64,000 bases of DNA, taken from contig AP024096.1 of assembly GCA_015099395.1 (NCBI GenBank), positions 6,799,485 to 6,863,484 on the forward strand, in the 5' to 3' direction. The notes below the pieces were generated by a model that was given only the letters and a program-made list of their open reading frames with translations, was not told where the DNA came from and did not search any database. The position numbers were made by a program, and so were the translations under genes. How positions within the stretch are numbered: position 1 is the first letter of the stretch; every line of letters starts with the position of its first letter. Shown here one piece after another: positions 59,089 to 64,000 of this stretch. The DNA is from Ktedonobacteria bacterium brp13 (GTDB taxonomy: Bacteria > Chloroflexota > Ktedonobacteria > Ktedonobacterales > Ktedonobacteraceae).

Positions 59089-59640
59089 ATGGGTATCACT
59101 ATTCGCGAGGCCAGCACGGAGGATAGTAGTGCAATTGCCGCTATCCTGCATGCGTTAGGCTGGTCAAATTATTCTCAAAATACATCAGTAGCGCAATCGC
59201 AGGCAGATATCGCCGAGTTCCTGGCCGATTTTCAGCGTGAGCCAAAGCATACAACCGTTCTGGTTGCTGAATCTGAGCAGCCGATCGGCAACGTTGCCGA
59301 CAATGCCGAAGGGGACGCGTATGCTGAAAGCACGCGTAGGGTTATCGGGTATGTCTCGGTGCATTGGTATCCGCATCTAATGCGCGGAGAGAACGATGGT
59401 TACATCTCTGAGCTTTTTGTGCATCCGGCATCGACCGGGCAGGGTGCTGGTACACAGTTGCTGCAGCGCGTTAAGGAGTTAGCGCGCCAGCGTGGCTGCA
59501 CGCGCTTATTATTATTAAATCGCCGTATTCGTGAGTCCTATAGCCGTCGCTTCTATGAGAAGCATGGTTGGAAGGAGCAGGGGGATATGGCCTTTTTTTC
59601 GTACTCATTATCATTAACCCCCGCTACTAGTAAACGCTAA
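59089..59640 (+). CDS. GNAT-family N-acetyltransferase
   Basis: 183 residues, one Gcn5-related acetyltransferase domain. The start is ITIREASTEDSSAIAAIL; the acetyl-CoA loop is VHPASTGQGAGTQLLQRV near 114-131 (pattern Q/R-x-x-G-x-G/A); the end has YEKHGWKEQGDMAFF. It transfers an acetyl group from acetyl-CoA to an unknown amine. The ATG at 59089 is chosen with AGAGAAAG upstream; an upstream ATG at 59056 is less likely. It lies between proS and argJ. Confidence 0.88.
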   Translation: MGITIREASTEDSSAIAAILHALGWSNYSQNTSVAQSQADIAEFLADFQREPKHTTVLVAESEQPIGNVADNAEGDAYAESTRRVIGYVSVHWYPHLMRGENDGYISELFVHPASTGQGAGTQLLQRVKELARQRGCTRLLLLNRRIRESYSRRFYEKHGWKEQGDMAFFSYSLSLTPATSKR

Positions 59641-59687
59641 ATTTTTTATTATCGCTGAACTTTTTATTCTCGGGGAAGGACGTGATC

Positions 59688-60851
59688 ATGCAATCCTTAC
59701 CTTTCTATCCACGTGGGTTTCGTTCCTGTGCCAAAAATGTTGGTATCCGCGACGAGACGCTAGATTTTACCGTGATTGCTTCTGATGTGCCTGCGGCTGC
59801 TGCGGCGATGTTTACACAGAGTCGTTTCTGTGGTGCGGCCATCACTGTTGGGCGTGAACATGTCGCCGATGGTCGCTTGCAGGCCTTTGTCGTCAATAGT
59901 AAGAACGCCAACGTCGCGACGGGCGAGCAGGGCCTGGCGAATATTCGTGAGGTTGTGCAGCTGGTGGCTGACGAACTGGATATCCAGGCGCAGGATATCT
60001 TGCCCTCTTCTACTGGTGTCATTGGCTGGCAACTGCCGATGGAGAAGATGCGTGCCGGTATTCAGGGTTTGCGCGACGAACTGCACGAGGGCCAGTTGCA
60101 CATCTCGGCGCATGCGATTATGACCACCGATACACGTCCCAAGTTGCGTGCCTGCAAGATTGGTGACGCCGTTCTCGTTGGTATGGCGAAGGGCGTCGGT
60201 ATGATCGAGCCCAACATGGCCACGATGCTTAGCTACTTTGTCACCGATGCCCAGATCCCTGCCGACGATCTGCAGCAATGCTTACATGAGGTCGTCAATC
60301 GTTCGTTCAATATGGTCAGCGTCGATACCGATACCAGCACCAGTGACACGGTCGCGATCATGGCGAATGGTCTTGCTGGCGCTGTTCCGCTGGCCGACTT
60401 CAAAGCAGCATTTCAGGCGATGGCCATCGGCCTGGCACAGGACGTCGCCAGCGATGGTGAGGGCGCGACCAAGTTGCTAGAGGTTACTGTTGAACAAGCG
60501 GACTCTTTCGTGCAGGCCAAGCGGGTCGCCAAAGCCATCGTCAACTCGCCACTTGTGAAGACCGCCATCTTCGGTACCGATCCCAACTGGGGCCGCGTCG
60601 CTATGGCGATCGGCAAATGTCAGGAATACACAGATATCGTTCCTGAGAAGGTCTCTATCGCCTTTGGGGATCTTGTGTTGTTCCAGGGCCATCCCTTAGA
60701 TAACGTCAACCTGGAGGACCTGCGTGCCTACTTCCGCAACTCCAAGGTGACCATTCGCGTCGGACTGGGTATCGGAACGACGAGCGCGACTGTCTGGGGC
60801 TGCGACCTCTCATACGAATATGTGCGTATCAACGGAGAGTACACAACCTAG
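59688..60851 (+). CDS. argJ: Bifunctional ornithine/glutamate acetyltransferase
   Basis: 387 residues. ArgJ moves the acetyl group from N-acetylornithine to glutamate in arginine synthesis, and the bifunctional form can also make acetylglutamate from acetyl-CoA. The self-cleavage site is KGVGMIEPNMATMLSYF near 170-186; the Thr of MATM becomes the N-terminal nucleophile of the beta chain. Also seen are FTQSRFCGAAITVGR near 44 and GTDPNWGRVAMAIG near 291-304. The start ATG at 59688 follows GGGGAAGGA. No other arg gene is adjacent. Confidence 0.96.
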   Translation: MQSLPFYPRGFRSCAKNVGIRDETLDFTVIASDVPAAAAAMFTQSRFCGAAITVGREHVADGRLQAFVVNSKNANVATGEQGLANIREVVQLVADELDIQAQDILPSSTGVIGWQLPMEKMRAGIQGLRDELHEGQLHISAHAIMTTDTRPKLRACKIGDAVLVGMAKGVGMIEPNMATMLSYFVTDAQIPADDLQQCLHEVVNRSFNMVSVDTDTSTSDTVAIMANGLAGAVPLADFKAAFQAMAIGLAQDVASDGEGATKLLEVTVEQADSFVQAKRVAKAIVNSPLVKTAIFGTDPNWGRVAMAIGKCQEYTDIVPEKVSIAFGDLVLFQGHPLDNVNLEDLRAYFRNSKVTIRVGLGIGTTSATVWGCDLSYEYVRINGEYTT

Positions 60852-60870
60852 TTTTTTTATTCCTCTGGAG

Positions 60871-60933
60871 CTACAAAGAAAGCAGTCGATGATAAAACTT
60901 TTATAGATTCATCATTGACTGCTTTCTTTGTAG
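60871..60933. terminator. Terminator after argJ, long stem
   Basis: CTACAAAGAAAGCAGTC (60871-60887) and following bases pair with 60911-60933 over 23 positions with one mismatch. It lies between argJ and the kinase fragment; the loop is AT-rich. Confidence 0.85.
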
Positions 60934-61065
60934 CCCTTCATATTCATCCTGCTCATGTGTTCCCAGATGGATATGCTCACCACGATAGACCTCAGCAAAG
61001 CCTCCCGCCCCTATCTTCTTGAGCAGGCGGTAGTTGCCAACGTCCTGACCAATCGAATATGCCAT
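60901..61065 (-). pseudogene. Truncated Ser/Thr protein kinase (N-terminal fragment)
   Basis: A 54-codon frame on the minus strand starts at an ATG with GGAG upstream and encodes the beginning of a PknB/Hanks-type kinase: residues 11-30 are NYRLLKKIGAGGFAEVYRGE, the glycine-rich ATP loop. Instead of the expected VAIKV beta3 strand it turns into unrelated residues and stops inside the argJ terminator. The catalytic part is missing in this place. Confidence 0.75.
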
Positions 61066-61339
61066 ACAGAACTCCTACCTACAGTATTGAATAAATAATT
61101 GTCTGTTTTATTAATAAAAGCATATCTACTATTATGATTTTTGTCAATGAAGTAACGTACCTCCCAGCATTTTTATCACCATCTAATCATCTTACCTTTT
61201 TAGCCTGCTAGCGTTTAACTGAACAATTATCTTTATATGCGTCCCAAAATTGAAATACAGGACGTTATTGTTCAGTAGTAAGTAGTGCTTATCTCGTGTC
61301 ACTTATCAAAAGAGTACCTTTAAGCATGGGGAGAGATCT

Positions 61340-62401
61340 GTGAATAGCATGATCCTACAACGCAGTGCATTCCTGACGATGCTGCGTTCCATTTTGCTAT
61401 TGGCAATCCTCAGTGCCGGTCTTGTAACACATGGGATAATTGCTCATGCAGAGCCGCAGCAAGCCAGAACAGTGAGTAGTGGTGCTAATGGTGGCCTCAG
61501 AGTATTTGTTGAGCCAGATGCGGGCGATCAAGTGATTCTCGGCGCGATCAACAATGCTCAGCAATCGATCTCTCTAGTGATGTATATTTTGACCTACGAT
61601 AAGGTTATCAATGCCCTGGAACAAGCTGCACAGCACGGTATCGATGTGCGGGTTATGCTTGATCCTGATCCTGATGGCGTGAGTCCACCGACTGCAACGT
61701 TTAAGGCTTTGAGTGCTGCTGGCGTAAAGGTCAAGAATAGTAATCCAGCCTTTGAAGTGACGCACGAAAAGGCTATGGTTATCGATGGAACGACCGCCTA
61801 TATCCTCACCAGCAACTTCACCATATCATCGTTGGGTGCTACTTCCAGGGCTGCAAGTCGTGAATATGGGATTATTGATACTAACAGGGCCGATGTCGAT
61901 ACCGTGCTCACTGTTTTTAATGATGACTGGGATCGTATCGCGTATACATCTGTCAGCAATACCGCTATGGTACTGAGTCCTCTGAACTCACGTAGTGCTT
62001 TTGTCAGTTTGATCAATGGTGCAAAGCACACGTTACAGATTGAAGCAGAGCAGATGAAAGATAGCCGTATTGAGCAAGCCATCGTGAGCGCTGCCGTGCG
62101 TGGGGTCAAGGTGCAGGTTATCTTGCCAGCATCTGAGCCCGGTAACGACGATGGTATCGACACGCTTACTGAGGGAGGTGTGTCTGTAGCATTAGATTAC
62201 CAGTATTATATGCACGCAAAGATGATGAGTGTCGATGGTAAAAAAGCGTTTGTCGGTTCAGTGAACATCTTAACTTCTTCGTTCGATAACAATCGTGAGT
62301 TGGGTATTCTGGTCACTGATACAAGTGTGCTCTCCACGCTTCAAAGCACATTCCAATATGATTGGGCTCAGTCAGATGAGATAGTGCAATCAGGTGACTG
62401 A
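61340..62401 (+). CDS. Secreted phospholipase D-like protein
   Basis: 353 residues. A signal peptide ends near AHAEP at residue 38, so it is exported. Two phospholipase D half-sites follow: HEK-AMVIDG-TTAYILTSNF near 142-161 and HAK-MMSVDG-KKAFVGSVN near 292-310, each the H-x-K-x4-D pattern (HKD). It may cut phospholipids or nucleic acid outside the cell, or lack one of these. Translation starts at a GTG at 61340 after GGGGAGAG. It is monocistronic. Confidence 0.9.
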   Translation: MNSMILQRSAFLTMLRSILLLAILSAGLVTHGIIAHAEPQQARTVSSGANGGLRVFVEPDAGDQVILGAINNAQQSISLVMYILTYDKVINALEQAAQHGIDVRVMLDPDPDGVSPPTATFKALSAAGVKVKNSNPAFEVTHEKAMVIDGTTAYILTSNFTISSLGATSRAASREYGIIDTNRADVDTVLTVFNDDWDRIAYTSVSNTAMVLSPLNSRSAFVSLINGAKHTLQIEAEQMKDSRIEQAIVSAAVRGVKVQVILPASEPGNDDGIDTLTEGGVSVALDYQYYMHAKMMSVDGKKAFVGSVNILTSSFDNNRELGILVTDTSVLSTLQSTFQYDWAQSDEIVQSGD

Positions 62402-62421
62402 CTTTTCTGCTGATTGCATGG

Positions 62422-62462
62422 CGCTATCGCCCCATTATTGCTGTTGGGGCGGTAGCGTTTTG
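62422..62462 (+). terminator. Terminator after the PLD-like gene
   Basis: CGCTATCGCCCCA (62422-62434) pairs with TGGGGCGGTAGCG (62445-62457), with one G-U pair, then TTTTGAT. Confidence 0.88.
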
Positions 62463-63082
62463 ATATTTAACAAGCTAGCATTCTATATGGAATAGTTGTT
62501 ATCGTGCTTGCTTTCTTTCTGTCTGTCAGGTATACTCCAACAGAAGGAAGTGTATACTTTCGGTTCTGAGAAAAAGCGGTGTATTATGCAGGAACCATCT
62601 CTACAGCAGCAACGAAAAGGTCGCTATATCCCGAAATTCTCTGTCTTTCGGGGTTTCCACCTGTCCACTTGCTACCCCTGATCTTCCACTACGTCCGCCT
62701 CCTATACTGAATCCGCTGGCATGTTACTCTGCATTCTTCATTCCCTTGTATAGATGTGCATTGCGCACGTATATGAGCAGGCAGTATTGCGTGCCGATCT
62801 AGCATTCAGACATGTGTATTCATGTAGAGAGGCCATCCTTGTACACCTTTTCATCTTTGCTAATCACTGTAGCACATCTTTAGTATTGCATTTTACCTAT
62901 CCTATCGGATGGGTATACCATGTCCACAAGTGCTGCGTGTTGTGCAATCCTTACCTGCTTCTCTGCAAACCTGAGTATGCAGAATGAGACCGAGGATGTG
63001 GCGCGCATACTGTCGTTGCATGCGGATCGACTGTGGCATGATCTCTGCATTTTGCATTGCCGCATTATCCGAAAGGATTTTT
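62463..63082. other. 620-bp gap before the aminotransferase, no gene seen
   Basis: No convincing gene lies here. Short open frames have no ribosome sites or family features. The gap presumably holds the aminotransferase promoter. Confidence 0.5.
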
Positions 63083-64000
63083 ATGAGTGCCGATGGTTTA
63101 CTCAAAGCTCTCAATGATTCACAGCGCTATCTTGATATAGTGCATAAGCCTCAGTTAAGTAAGAGTGAGGCGCAATGGTTGGTCGAGACGACCGTTGAAA
63201 ATTTTGCTCAGTACTTCAATAGTGGTTTTATCGAGTATCGTAAATCTGTTGCCGAGGCGGGTGATTATGCTTCGGTTGAGTGGACGGGGCGTGGTGCCAC
63301 CTTCAAGGATGTGAGTGGACGCGAGTATATCGATTGCCTGGGTGGCTTTGGCGTCTTTAATCTGGGCTGGGCGCATCCGAAGGTGATCAGTGCGGTGCAG
63401 GCTCAGTTGCAGAAGAGTCCTTTGCCGACGCAAGAGTTGCTAGACCCTTTGCGTGGTATGCTGGCTCATCTTTTAGCCGAGATTACGCCGGGTGATATTC
63501 AATATAGCTTCTTTGTGGGCAGTGGAACCGAGGCAGTGGAAGGTGCAATGAAGCTGGCGAAGCTTTATACGCGTAAGAGTGGCTTCATCGCTGCTGTGCG
63601 TGGTTTCCATGGCAAGACGACCGGTTCTCTCTCTCTGACCGGCAAGGCTATCTTCCGTCGTCCGGCGATGCCACTCCACAATAACATCTATCATGTCCCC
63701 TTTGGCGATGCCGACGCGGTCGAGCAGCAGTTGCAGATCGCTCGCGAGGTTGGTAACGATATTGCTGCAGTGGTGATGGAGCCGATCCAGGGTGAGGCGG
63801 GTGCGATTGTTCCTCCTGATGATTTCTGGCCGCGCTTGCGCCAACTCTGCGACGAGTTCGAGGTCCTCTTGATTGCTGATGAGGTGCAGACTGGCATGGG
63901 TCGCACCGGAAAGCTCTGGGGCGTCGATCACTGGGACGTTGCGCCGGACATTATCACCTCAGCGAAAGCTCTGGGTGGTGGCGTGATGCCTGTCGGAGCG
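63083..64000 (+). CDS. Class III aminotransferase, putrescine type (3' end outside window)
   Basis: The first 306 codons of a PLP enzyme cut by the window end. The start ATG follows GAAAGGA. The long N-terminal helix (KSEAQWLVETTVENFAQYFN near 27-46) and VEWTGRGATFKDVSGREYID near 69-88 are the pattern of putrescine-2-oxoglutarate aminotransferase (PatA). The glycine/serine loop SGTEAVEGAMKLAK near 146-159 and the PLP lysine in SAKALGGG near 292-299 are present. It would move the amine of putrescine, or another diamine or ornithine, to 2-oxoglutarate. Confidence 0.88.
   Translation, partial: MSADGLLKALNDSQRYLDIVHKPQLSKSEAQWLVETTVENFAQYFNSGFIEYRKSVAEAGDYASVEWTGRGATFKDVSGREYIDCLGGFGVFNLGWAHPKVISAVQAQLQKSPLPTQELLDPLRGMLAHLLAEITPGDIQYSFFVGSGTEAVEGAMKLAKLYTRKSGFIAAVRGFHGKTTGSLSLTGKAIFRRPAMPLHNNIYHVPFGDADAVEQQLQIAREVGNDIAAVVMEPIQGEAGAIVPPDDFWPRLRQLCDEFEVLLIADEVQTGMGRTGKLWGVDHWDVAPDIITSAKALGGGVMPVGA

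Overview
The window looks like a chromosomal segment of a Ktedonobacteria-type Chloroflexota. This is inferred from gene content and not proven: a 16S-23S locus whose 5S gene is elsewhere, a 16S gene with a G in place of the usual A at the EUB338 site, abundant membrane and lipoprotein genes, a large XRE/NB-ARC/TPR (STAND) regulator, a T-box leader, and both an archaeal/eukaryotic-like and a bacterial-like prolyl-tRNA synthetase. Base composition is near 50% GC by eye, with AT-rich islands. Layout: 0-7.6 kb holds a methyltransferase divergent from a LysR regulator, a membrane protein, a CPA1 Na+/H+ antiporter, an RRM RNA-binding protein and a large chimeric protein with a zinc ribbon and a probable beta-propeller. 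7.6-10.6 kb is an accessory island: a family of double-hairpin repeats, an IS630-type insertion sequence with both TA-flanked ends, and a structured leader before a small membrane peptide. 10.8-18.5 kb holds the STAND regulator (its TPR part is visibly AT-richer than its ATPase part), several unknown proteins, and a GntR/YtrA-type repressor with a DUF1648-type membrane protein. 18.6-20.5 kb is a TPP riboswitch followed by thiG-thiE-thiS. 20.5-25 kb holds an unknown protein, an MFS exporter, a DUF4126-like protein, the 5S rRNA on the minus strand and a GlcG/HbpS-like protein. 25-31.1 kb is the 16S-23S locus with two promoters, boxA-like sites and both RNase III-type processing stems, then two identical tRNA-Leu(CAG) genes, each with its own promoter and terminator. 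31.4-34.3 kb is a polyphosphate cassette: a Ppx/GppA protein carrying half of a CHAD domain, a second gene carrying the other half, and a separate gene resembling the third domain of Ppx. 34.5-47.9 kb holds an AI-2E family transporter, secD-secF, a MacB-type ABC pair, an alkaline-phosphatase-fold protein, a LIM plus DA1-like metalloprotease, a PPOX flavin/F420 protein and a GT-C-like membrane protein. 48-55.1 kb holds a complete osmoprotectant ABC transporter of the OpuC type, an MFS transporter, a cupredoxin lipoprotein and another lipoprotein. 55.2-64 kb holds a T-box leader with a proline CCC specifier ahead of the two different proS genes, then a GNAT acetyltransferase, argJ, a broken Ser/Thr kinase fragment, a secreted phospholipase D-like protein and the start of a putrescine-type aminotransferase that runs off the end. 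A separate three-way-junction palindromic repeat occurs at 2.77, 33.5 and 44.55 kb, and a base-paired change between copies supports the fold. No CRISPR array, prophage or defence island was found. The best candidates for undescribed biology are the two repeat families, the structured leader near 10.4 kb, the split Ppx/CHAD cassette and the paired prolyl-tRNA synthetases.
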